Shown: positions 40,001-52,800 of the stretch, one piece after another | Numbering within the stretch: position 1 is the stretch's first letter | How the letters are laid out: each line of letters starts with the position of its first letter | Assembly: GCA_932294295.1 (NCBI GenBank) | Contig: OW028573.1 | Span: 59,001,829 to 59,065,828 of the forward strand | Source: Alitta virens | Taxonomy: Eukaryota; Annelida; Polychaeta; Phyllodocida; Nereididae | Length of the DNA stretch: 64,000 bases | Direction of reading: 5' to 3' | Made by a program: the position numbers and the translations under genes | The notes under the pieces: model-generated | What the model saw: the letters and a program-made list of their open reading frames with translations, nothing else | Told to the model about the DNA's origin: nothing | Database searches by the model: none

Positions 40001-43000
40001 AATTAAGATGTGCCAAATATCAGTTACTTTTTGAGCAGCACAGAAATCATCCTATTACACGCATGCTAACCCGCATTTCATCTGTTTTAAAACCATCAAC
40101 ATCTAAAGTACAGTATTAAGACGATTTTAGTGTAATGGAAGTTATGTACTTCTTATGTACTGAGAGTAGGCCTACTATAATTTAAGAATGAAAAAGGCTT
40201 CCCTTTTGCGTTTGTTTGATGAACATTGAATTACAGGTACTGCCAATTCAAAAAGACTGCAAGCCTCCATGCGTGTACATTCATATTGATTGGTTCTTTT
40301 CATTGTGTTGCAGAAGTTCATTTGATATTTCTCAAGGAGTTAATGGCTTCGACTACCACGAAGGACTGAATTTGATAGGTGAGTGAGGAACGTATGTTGT
40401 GGATGTATGAGTGCTGAGCAAAGATACTTAGAGCAATTTAGGAGATGATTTCTCCCAGAAGAACGGAGAGAAATGACCTTGGTGTCGACTGGCTTATGGT
40501 TTCTTTGTAAGACACACTGGTCGGCTGAGCAGAAGCTGCTTGATGGCTTTGTTTGTGCTGGAAATATGGCTGTGTAAGTAGGCTGAGCAAGAGGGAGCAG
40601 GAGGAGCAGAGGAGGCTGGAGGGGCTAGTGGGGGATGGAGGCCAGTGATACATGGCACTGGTCAGTGAGTATTGTTCTACAAGGAGTTAATAAGACAGGA
40701 GATGGATGTAGGAGGCTGACAGCCATCACTCCAAGGCCCTGCCTGTCATTTGACACTGTCATCCTACTCATCGGACATGCAGGCCACTGTGATGGACAGC
40801 AATGCCGGCTCACCGGGCCCGCTTCATCATCATTTGTGTAGCGGAGTCAGGCCAGGTCATTCTTACCTTCACTCATTATTCATGGGCTGACCAAGACACA
40901 CGGCTCTCGCTGACCACATGTCCTCTCCCGCCAAAGGTCATCTCTGACCTCTTGTAGGGCCTCGGGACCTGCAGCCCATCCTCCCACCAAGGGACCCTCC
41001 CACTGTTAAGTATATTTCATTAGCTCTGAAACAACACCAACATTAATTCTCAAACCACTGTATCTTCTTTGAATTATTTAATGCCATATTTCTTGATTTT
41101 AAAGGATGTTGGTGGCAGCTTTTGTGGAAACCTTCATGTTCGATACCATCAATTTGGTGCACATTTTTGCCTACTTTTCGGGTGCCACGTAGGTTTTATT
41201 AATTTGGTTAAGGTTCGCATGTGTTCACCAATATAGTGGTTATCGTTTCCTAGCAAATCAATGTGTTAAATTTTTTTACAGAATTCGTTAAATTTGGCCT
41301 CAGGTTTTCGCAGTTCTGTTACCGGCAGGGGGCGCACTTTGTTGTGCTTCTCAGATGAGTACATGGAATCCCATCATCCACTTTGTGCCTTTTGCATGTT
41401 GTGTTTGTGCTGATCTTGTATTTCACCTAAGATTCGAACTTGGGAAGGTAGAGTTTCAGCACATTGCTTGTGCATCTGATAGAGCTCTTTAATGCTGCTT
41501 TGAGGGTGCTGCTGTATATTTGTAATTGGCTGGGCGGTGGAGATTGGTCCTACTGCAAATTGTTCTTCTAGGGGGAAACTAAGAGGGTGAGAGGCAGCCC
41601 TGTTGCTGCAGCAGCTGTACAGAGATGCGGCGTGATGCGAATATGAAGTAAACAAAGCCCACCTGCTCAGGCCAGCCTCCCTGGCTAATTGCTTTAATGA
41701 AATGTCAAACTGTGCTGCAGCCAGCAAGCCACCCTGCAAACGACATTATCTGTAGGCCTAAGTCCCACTCCCGAGTCTTTTGATCCGCCACCCGCCCTTG
41801 GGACGTGCACTGCTACTCAGGTAGAACCAGCTCGTTTCAAAATGCAAACCATATGCTAATTATGAGGTCTGTCATAGACAAAATGAATGCTGTGATTCTT
41901 ACGACCTTCATGTGCCAATGCCATGTGTATTATGTCTCTTCTGGCCTGCAATTCCCGTCTGCACGTTCCTCTCCTGTCTCACGGCTGCTTCTTTTTCTTC
42001 ATGGATAATATGTAATGCTAGCTCTTAGCCTTCTTTTACTTTCCTTTACGTACTTTCACTCCTTCAGTCTCTTCTTTCATCTTGCTCAATCTGCATACCA
42101 ACAGTGTGGGATGCATAAGAAAAGTTTTCAGTCTTGCCTGACATTTTCAGATTTTACTTTTTTGCTTCCTGTACCTAGCCTTTTCGTTGATAATTCAATG
42201 TGTGTATTTGTCTGTCAGCCTCTTAAAACCTAGCTAAATTACTTTTCAACCGTATGTTCCATACTGTTCGAAACAATTTTGAATTAAACATGATTGTGAA
42301 TCCGTAAATGATTTGCTTTCCCTCTCTCTTGATGCTCTTTCAGTTCTGTCATCCCATCTCCTGTTGCCAGCTGTCTTCCTGGCTCCATCCCATTTGCCAA
42401 ATTCAGCCGGCTGCTGCCATGATATTATAGCAGCATGCTTATTTGTAGTGCAGGCATGGCGCATTATGCCTAATTGGAAGGAGGTGAAGGTTTGTGCAAG
42501 AATGTGCATCATCTAATGGCTGCTGATGCAGGGATGAGGGATGCTCAAGTGATGATGACATTGTGTATGCAGCTAATGAATGGGCTGAGTGTGTGCTCAG
42601 ACTAGACTGGTGAACAGTCTGATTGGTCTTGTGTCTTCTACTGATGTTTGCTCAGTATACTTGCTGTTTTATGTTTAACCCTGTGCACCCTACATCACAT
42701 CCCATCCTGCTGTTACTTAGGTTATTAAACTTTGATTAAACAGCCTAATATTGCTGTCTTAGCGTGAATGTATGGCCCCACAGGATATGCTATACGTGAA
42801 CTTAGAATTAGCAAAAGTTGAGTTGAGATAAGAAGATGGGATGCAACAAAAAAGACAAGATGATTTACAATAAGATAAATCTTAATTATTCCAGCAATAA
42901 ATATCACTTTCATTGTGAAAAGCTTTATAGCTTGTGCTGTGTTGTTCTTTAATCATCGCCTTTTAACATCTTATCTTCAAGTAAATCAAAACGCATTCCA

Positions 43001-43782
43001 TGCTCATTTAATGTGTCTATCCTACATAAGAAGTGGAGCCTTCTCTCTTACTTTATTTGATATTTTAGTTATACTGTTTTCGCCATCAATTTGTCTTAGA
43101 AGTTACTATTTCATACTATCATATTTTTCCTGTTTTTAACTTAATATTTCATTTACTATGGAGTATTATCTGCACCATTCTGAATGGTTACTGACCCTTT
43201 TTACCACTGAGCCACAAGCATATTTTTGTGATCAGACCTTGTCCCACAGATGCAACTGCATACAGCTCAGTAGCTCACAAGTTGACTTGAAACAGGATCT
43301 TAAAATAGCAGCAACTTGTTATTCTTTTTTCCTTTTTTTTTTCTGTCTCCCAGACAGAAATACGATTGCTTCACACACGCGACTTTACAAAACAGACGAT
43401 GCACAGTGTATCAGCCTCAGAGGCAGAAGAGAAACGTCCCACTAAAGCTTTCAAATTCGAACTTAATTTTACAGAATTATTGGTTGGTTAAGTTGTCAGT
43501 TGTGGCCTCAAGCCTCGTTGAATCCACGAACCGTCATTTTTGCAAGGAATGTAATATGTGATATGATATGAAATATGTAGTGCACTGTAAATGTGCATTC
43601 TACATGGCATATAGTTTTATTAAGACATTAGAATGTATGCACTGATAAATGCAACTCTTATTTTTGGAAAATGTTCCTCATCTAGTTTAACCCTTATTGC
43701 TTTGACAAATTTTTCATTCACAAAGACTTCGTCACTGAGAGTGCAAATGTTGTTTTTGAACCATATCAACATATTTCATTTT

Positions 43783-43817
<35 letters not shown>

Positions 43818-46800
43818 TACATAGACTGTAATTGTATAGAGAGAGTTGATCCTTGTTTTAAACCTTAACAGCAGAAGTGTACTTTATGTGGGCTGGGTAA
43901 TGAGTAAGTATCGCCCTATTGCTTGCTTAGAACGGTGTTGTTAGATAGTCCCCTAGGTCTTCCTCTGCTTCCATTTATCACCAACTGGCCATAGAAAAGC
44001 CAACCAAAGAATCTGTGGCACCAAATAGCTGGATCAAGGCTGTCAACAAAGTGTGTTAGGCAGGAGCAGTGTATTCTGTCCCTGTTGGGTAAGCTCGACA
44101 GGTCCTGGGCCACAGTTTATTGGATTTAGCCGTCCGGCTTGTTTTTCGTCTTGTTTGCCCTCCTTTGACTCTCTCCTCTTTTACCCCCTTCGATTTTTTC
44201 CCCATTTACCCTCCCAGTATTGTTGTCTGGCATCTGAGAGGACCTGCATTTGTGCTGGCCATCTTGTCCCCTTCTTTCAGGTGCTGTCGTTTTGTTCTTT
44301 TGGAAGCCATTGGCTTGTCACGTGTCATGTGATCCGTGACGTCATAACAGAAGCTCACGTGACAGCAGCAGCAACAGCTCTTGTGTGACATAAACCATAT
44401 TACATTTCGTGATAGCGGATTGCTAGCATTAAATAGCTTTTAGATGAAGCCAATGCATTTGGTAATAGTGATGAGACAACAGATGGGGACCACAGTCATA
44501 TATTATTCATTGTCGGTCTTGCTTGCCTCTCCAATAATTTGATTTAGATTAATATTACAAGTTGTCCCAGTCCAACAGAAGCACAATTGCTTCATTATCT
44601 CTAATGCATCGTGATGCAACATATTTCAGCCAAGCCACTGCTTAATTTTTATGTCTCTAATTTCTATGCAAAACCCAAATGACTTAGATCTGCACTCTGT
44701 CCTTCTTAAGATTAACCACAACATGGAAAACGAAATTCCAGTCATTTGGCTGGGAGATCAATGGTGGCTTCCAGATTGTTTGGGATGCTAATACTGGGCT
44801 GTGAGTCACTATTTAGACGGCCAATGTTTGAATAAGACAAAAAGTGTTTGCATTCATGATTGGTTGAATTCCTTGTTGCATTTTCCTCCCTCCTCTAAAC
44901 AGGATCGATATTTTGTTTCCTGAGCGGTTGCATTTGGCATCCTTTGAGGGTTCTCTTGCTTCTATCAATGACTTTTTATGTCTGGTAATTTAACAATACT
45001 TTGCAAAAAAATAATGGGTTTGGGAATTTACAAGGGCTTTAATACACAATATGGTGCATGTTCAAATTCACTCACAGTTCAGTTCTGAATGCATTTACAT
45101 TTTACAGTAACCTTATCAGTGAGTCTGAAAGACGGGGATACAGGTACAAAGGGTTTAGATAATGCATAATGAGACCTTAAGACAACCTCACAATTATTAC
45201 CATTGGTTTTTGGCTGTAATCCTATGAGACAGTGGTCTTGAAACATTAACAGTAAAGGGATATCTCTTGTGTGCTTGATTAGCATGACTCAAAATTAATA
45301 ACCATCACCCTATTCAGAATTTAAGAAATATCAACTTAAGACAAAAATCTGGTTTTTATAACGAGAGTCCCACTGTGTAGCTTTTTGACGTGTATTTTGA
45401 AACAAAAAGGAATAAAGGGACAGTTTCATTTACAAGAAAACTGATTATGCATCTGATGAAAATCACACTTCACTAATCCGACAATATGAGATCAGCCTGT
45501 TGACATTGATGTGAACCTGTAGCTTCCAAGTGTCTAGTTTTATACACAAACATACAAAAATGAGTTGATGTGGGGGTATAGAAGAGTCAGTATTCCTATC
45601 CCTTGAGTCTGATTGGCATTATTCGGTGCAGTGGGCTAAAATGATACAGGTCACATAGACGGGCCTTGTAGAGCTCTCCACCAAGCTTGCTTTTGTTGAC
45701 TCAGGATGAGAACTGTTACACACGAATCAGGTCCAGTGGATCCAGAAGAGTCCAGCTGAAAATAAAGTGATGCTGAAGGACAATTAATCATCCTGTGATT
45801 TTGGCGTGCTGGATAAAAGATGGTAGTTGGGATAGGATTTTCTCCAAAAATTTGCAGAACGGCATACAAATAATATGTGCAAACAGTCTTAGTGGGCAAG
45901 CGTACTGAATGATAGAGTAATTAAGTTCTATCATTGTGGTTCAGAAATTTCTTTATTATCACATGCATTTCTAAGAGTTTTTTTAAAAGGATATGCTTGC
46001 ATTTTTCAAAGATTTGCAGCGGTGTGGTGACATGAAATGATTGTTAAAGGTCATTTCAACAGACCAGTGACTAGATAGGTATCTGCACGCAATTGCACAT
46101 TAAAAAAAATGCTCATGACGACGCGTGTATGGACAAATTCTAGGAATGGATGACAGGCAGCTGCCACAATGTATCTTGCTCAGGGCCACAGCTGGAAACT
46201 GAAGACACTTTCTATCACACTAATGGAGAGAACATTTAGAAAACATTATTTGTGATTTTAGAAACTCGGCCTTCGACGTGTCAGTAATGAGAACCCGTGA
46301 CGTTTGAATAATAGCTGGCTGAGCAGAGATCTGCTTTTGAAGAGGAGAGGGGGAGGAGTAACAAAAAGGACTCCCCAAAAAGCCAACAGAAAAGGGCCAA
46401 CCGACAAAAAGCATCAGAGCCAACAAAGAGGATGCTATCTGCTCTTTCAGATAGACACATCACATGCTGCAAGGCAAATAGAACACACCATTAACAAATT
46501 GCAAATTAGAAATTGAATACCACGGAGAGATAAAACCATACGGACGTGTACATGTGCGTTTAGTGTGATGGTGAACAAGATGATCAGATACTCACATGCT
46601 GTCTGTTGTTAAATTTCTGAATATAATTTGTATGTTTTTCCGTAATTTGCAATGAAAAATGATTGTAGAAGATGAAAATAAAATAAAAGTTGGCTTTAAT
46701 GTTCCACTGCGTTCACATGGGAGCTGAATCTGCTGTTCCGCAATTCCCACCGAGCTAGAGTAAAAAGCGGACCAGCAGAAACGGACGCGATATGTGCACA

Positions 46801-49800
46801 TCAATATCACTCGCAAGTGTTCCCTGCCACCCTAATAAAACTGGCCTGGCACTTGGAATTATCCCATAGGTTCCGCGAAAATGCAGTCCATAAAACGTGC
46901 AGTTATGTAGGAGTGTATCCTTCTACATCAGTAACCAGTCATCTTATGGAATAATTGATAAACCATGTTTTTTATAGTTACGACTCCACAAGCTTGTCAC
47001 AGACACGCTGCTAAGGCTGAGCCCTTTATTTAGGTTCATGTTACTTTCTTTTATGCTCTTAGGAAAGATTCTTTAGTGTGGTGAATGAATCCACCAAGAG
47101 GTACACACGAAAGTCTTTGTTGGTGTTCCCCGAATGACCTTGAGGGGATCACCCAAGGTCATAAGGATCGCATCATCATTATCGTAATGATAATCGTCAT
47201 CGTCATCATTATCATGGCACAGAGCACAAAGCATCGTGCTGTGATGCGGAAACAAGCGATGTTAGATGAAAACTGAGTGATGCTCCCATGTGACAGGCCC
47301 TGCCTATGAAGGGCCGGTTGACATTTGGAGGAGGGAGACAGCGCAGTCATGTGCAGAACCAGATAGCTGCTGCATGGCAGGCTGCTCGCCTCTTCTACAC
47401 TCATACTCTAGTCCCTCAGCTCTGGTTATCCCTTTAGCATAGTGTTTAATTTAAAACTTATCCTAGTTTAAAGCATTCAAAGTACACACACATTGCAGAA
47501 AGTTTACAGTTAAAATATGGGTTTAATAGACTATGTAAAATATTATGGTACATCTATTTTAATTTAGAGTTTAAGGTTGAAAGCTAATGATTCATATCAA
47601 CAATGTTCAGCTTGACGACGATCGATTCCAGCAATCATATGAAGCTTGCTTTTAAAGTGTTTATGACATCAATGAAATATACTCGTTCTGTCTTTCCTTT
47701 TTTGTCTCGTTTCAAAGGTCCTAGTTAAAAAAATAAACCGTTCTCATTTACGCAATTAAAGATGTTAACAATTGATTCATAACTTTTTCCACAGTACATT
47801 ACAAAGCATAATCGTAGGTCTGTAGTACACTGTACTATACAGTTGACCAGTTGTTGCATGTGAATGGTAACGTTGAGTGACCATTGTGGCTACTGAAGCT
47901 GAACAGGCCCTGTCCATCTCTGGAATGTGACGCATCTCACCCTCCTCTGTCTATGACATGTGCGCTGTGTCCATATCCAGAACCGAGGCAAATTTTCCAG
48001 ACCAGTGAAAGTCATGAATCTTAAACTGGTGGTCATTTCAAGACATTCAGTTAACACAGAAGACGGTCAGTGTTCATTTTCCAGAGACAGAAGGACAGGG
48101 ATCATAGAAAGAGTATTGAGAATATGCATCAGGGAAGCAAACATACTTGTCAATGTGATAATGCATTTGTGTTGTATTTCAGCAACTGCTGGTGTCGACC
48201 ATCAGGTCTGTCTTTGGAATCCTTTTGTAGTATCCAAACCAAATGGGGTAAGTACTTTGACCATTTTTGTATCATCATATTTCTTATAATATTACACTGC
48301 AATAAGTGCGGCATGTTCTGTTGTGGATTTGCTACACGTTTGCTATTAAAATGCCTCGTGTGCCGTATACAGCACACATTGTTAGTGTGTGAAGTTCTTT
48401 CGTGACATGATCTGCCAGGTGCTGCCCTCTATCGATAGGTGCTGCGGGGTCACATGACCAGCGTGGTGCAGGTCCAGTTCAACAAGACCAGAGGTCAACT
48501 TATGAGTTTCAGCAAAGACAAAGTTCTGCGAATCTGGGATGTGCAGCTGCAGGTCTGTATCTCCAGACTGGCTGGCATGTTCCCCAAGGGCCCTGAGGGT
48601 ACGTATAAAGTTATGCTTGCCAGAGAAAAGTCCAAAGGACCTTGACTGTGTACATAATGTCATCTTTGTTGATGTTTTATAGACGTAAACTGGATGAATT
48701 GATTTAATAAACACCAATTATTAGAATGCTGCCATACAATACAAGGTGTTGTATTGCATCACGGATGGTATAGCTGTAGCATTGGCAATATTACTCTGTG
48801 GATGGTAGTAAAAATTTGCAGTTGTATTATTGAACATTCATGTACATATGACAGCCCAACCAATTGCGATAAAGCATAATTGCAAACAAAACTACACCAA
48901 GTAAATTGCGGAGGTTTTTATATACACAGCAAAACATTAGTTATTCTAATTAATATCCAACCCATCGATCTACTGATAAGGAAGGTTCAGCATGACCTTA
49001 AACCTGCAGCATAACTATTATAACTTTTATTTACTATCTTTTTATACCCCATTTACGAAATGAAATTTTCTAAGCCATTTAGATTATCTGTTGCACCCCC
49101 TAGATCAAAAACCATATTCACAACAATATCACTGCCATCTGGAAGCTGAACCAAGACCCTAATGTGATCAGTCAGTTTACAATTGTTTCAGTAATCAAGG
49201 CAATGAATGTTAAGTGGGTTCCTTTTGAAATGCTATTGATAGAACAGGGTTCTAAATTATGGTTTAATGCATAATTCTAGCCTTATGCTATTGTTTAAAA
49301 TACCATTTGCCTGTGGCTGCATTGAGGCTGGCTGTGTAGTGGTATACTTGTCTTTTTACTACTTGACATCATAAAGCTTAAAAGGCCCAAGTGTTTAGCT
49401 ACGTACTAAGCTCTTAAATATTTCAAGAAGGTCTGGCTCAGCACAGAGGCTAATGAGTGAGTGATTGTGGTGTCGTCTCAATGTCAAACTCCAACACAGG
49501 CAGATGTTCTTTTGATGGAGTTATTCCACTTTAGCACAGGCTGGTCATTTTTCTCTCTGGGCCTTGTAAATTCTGGCATAATATATTGCTACACCCTTGT
49601 ATGAAACCATATATCTTTCACCAGTTTGTCTTAAGCAGTTAGATATTGCAGGTGCCTTTTGTGTGTATGGCACATGTCTTTAATGCATTTGTTGAACTAA
49701 AGCCAACAGATATGTCAGTGGGATGACTATTTTTGTTTGATGTCATGGTGCGTTTAACAAGTTCAGACCTGGATTGTTCGAGACATTCAAGGTGTAGATA

Positions 49801-52800
49801 CTACAAAGATGATGGTCTTCAATATTATGATATTGTGTCATTCTGCCATCTGGGCATACAAAACATTGTGAGACACTTGCAATTTAATGAAACAGAAGCC
49901 ACGAATTGACGTTTAGTAAGCCCGTTTTTCAATATGACACTTTAGACGTTAGAAACAATAATGACCACGGTAAATATTATTTTTCTTAATTTTCGTGTAG
50001 CTTATGAATCAAACTAGCAAGCCCATATCCAAGACGTGTCACTTTTTTTTTGTTCTACCTGAATTGTTAAAACACAGAGTAAAGGCATCAGGGAGGTTGT
50101 TGTAAATGGTAAGAGGGAGGTTATGGGAGAGGAAGCTTGCGTTGGTGTACACATTGATGCATGGTGGCATGTCAGGGTTGGGGCCAGGCCAGGGTGAGCC
50201 CTGGGTATGAAGGACTCGACAAAACTAATGAAAGCAGGAGTCAGGGCTGGAGCTATTGTTACTGAGACTGGGGTGATTTGTCAGTTCACAGCATCCTGTT
50301 GTTTGATGAAGCCAGGAACAGGTTGTTCATCACTTTCAACTACCAACTGACCATGCTGGAAATGAAGGTGGAGGTGAAGGACAGAGTGACCAGCCATGAC
50401 AAGCCCATCGTTCAAGCCATCTACAACTCCACCTACAACCAGGTGAGTCACTCCCACCCTTCTATGTGCGCAAGCTAAGTCTTCAAGATTTTTAAGAGAC
50501 TTATGTTGAAATGTAATAATAGGCGTCCCTTCTGATGCTAACTCATGCCTATAATAATGGTGTGACAAACGAGCTATAGTTCGACCTACTTTTCATGTTT
50601 CAGTTGTAAAATTGTTTGCAGATCTGACCATGTGGCCTTGATTTCTAAAAGTTTGTTTTAGACACTTCACTCTTCGGTAGAGGTGATTACATTTCATATA
50701 AAATGACAATAACCTCAACAATTTAAGTTCATTCTATTTGCAATGCAGTATTATAGCCTAGCTGATGTGGTTACATTTACTTCCAACCTACCTTCCACGA
50801 AACAACGGACTGTCCAGTGTCCTTTTCGGACTAGACTAGAGAACAGCACAAGGCGGGTGGTCAGTGACGGCGAGGCAGATGGTCATTTGGGCTGACCACT
50901 CAACCGGACACTGCACTAATCCAAGTTCCTCTATCTATATCCTCTGGTAATTTGCAGGAGCTGGGTGAGCAGGACAGGAGCACTTTCATCTGGCTTTTGG
51001 TGGCTGCAAAGTCCATGGTTGATGGCTACACATCTGAAATAAGGCTTAATTAATGAAATGACAGGGTTGCAGTCAGCTGAATTTGTAAATTAAATATTTG
51101 GGATATCTGTACTGCATTATTACATAGAAATAAGCTGGACTACGTATGAGATATTTGACTCTGACAGGTCTACAGACCTTTGATCATAACAATCATGTGA
51201 AAAAAGAGTTCATATTTTGTTGGGGTGAACTTCATATATGCCTAAGATAATTCAAACACAAGAGGACTCCGTTGGGAGAGAATCTATCTCGGTGAGAGTC
51301 AGCAAGTTCAGTGTCTTTTGATTTTTGTACTCCTGCTTAAGCGTATGTGTGAGTATGTGAGAAACAAATGCAATGGGAATAAGTAAAAGGTGTCGAGGGA
51401 ATAGTTTGTCACATCCGATCCTGTCCGGCCTGGGTGTTGTCTGGCTTAAGGGCTGGACCTGTGAGTCCGCATACACAACTGATGTCCAAGACGCTAAAAC
51501 CTTTTTAACAGGTTTGCTGAAGCTTACTAAGTGGCCCAGGCATCCAAACCATGAATATGTAGACGCATCTTTCACCCACGGTTGAGCCCCTACCTCCCCC
51601 CCCCCTAGTCCTCTTGCCCCCCCCCCCCCCCAACTGCTTCTCATTGAGCACTGGTCCGCTTCATTGTTAAATGGTTCGCTGTAGTGGCCAACTCTGAAAG
51701 TATTCAGATAGATATATTAATTACAGTTAACTTATGTACATACATCTGTAAATTGAACAAACTACACAATGACATGAGACAACTGTAACTGTTGCTGAAA
51801 TAGTGACGGGTTTCACCCAGTTAACGTCTTCAGTTACTTTGTTATGTAATGTGTTATTGCATTGAATTATCATGTCCTTTATTGTTGTTACTGTTACAAG
51901 AATATCTTCATGAATGCACTTAAAGAGTTGATATTTTAATCTCATGTATGTGAACTTGATGCAACAGTCAATCTGTTCTGTGACCTTGACCTTTGGCCCA
52001 AGGTCATCCAAAGTATTTGTACTTAGTCTGTAAGACTTCTGCAGTGTACAACTAAAATTGGGTGAAGATCCGATAATTCAGTGAGGAGTTATAGTATGTT
52101 ACCCCATTTGAAGTAATTATCCTGGGGGGGGGGGGGGGAGTCGCAAATGACATATGGATGCCACATCAGTCAACATTACTCAGCATCAAGTTTTTAGTAA
52201 AAATCAGGCCCAAAACCTGTCAAAAGTACCACTTTTTTAACATTTGATCCTTGAACTTTGACCTAATGTTACCCCAAGGTCAAATGTTATACATCTTGAA
52301 GCGACTTTGAAATACAAACCTTTTGACATCTTGTTCAAGACTCTACCATCAATATTAAGTTAGTTACAATACTTTTTTTATTCAAACTCAGGGTGACCTG
52401 TGACCTTGACCTAGGACCCAAGGTCATTCGGCTGCACTAGATCTGTCATAATACAACCTAAATCTATGCTCAACTAAGTTCGGCAACTTCATGTTCTTCA
52501 CATTTAGAGTAATAACAGATTTTTGACCCTGAGCTAGTTCACCCTCTTCACCCCCTTTGAGGTGTCAATTAGATGGGTGGGAATTGAAGCTTAGTACCTA
52601 CAAACGTATGGGAAGCACAAGTCTTTAGCTCTTTCAATTATTGGGTAATCGCAATTTGTAATTTTTGAAATTTGAGCAACTGTGACCTTGAGAAAAGGTC
52701 AGGGTCACTCATATTGGGTCAAAGCGTTTGTGTCACCCCAAGGTTTGGTTGAGCATCTAAAAGAGAAAGTGTTGTCAATACAAAGGAGCCAGGATTGGAC

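Larger units (their letters stand above)
40379..48182 (+). other. WDR64-like intron (7.8 kb)
   Basis: No exon recognised. It holds a TC/TA microsatellite (43784-43817), the CRE/E-box cluster at 44317-44363, a half-site pair at 47135-47161 and a small ATC-rich patch (47170-47215). Confidence 0.55.

Noticed and set aside
49105..49190. Possible extra exon after ccctag reading IKNHIHNNITAIWKLNQDPN
   Set aside because: The flanking exons k and l already join in frame and match the family order, and the stretch has no usable donor in phase.
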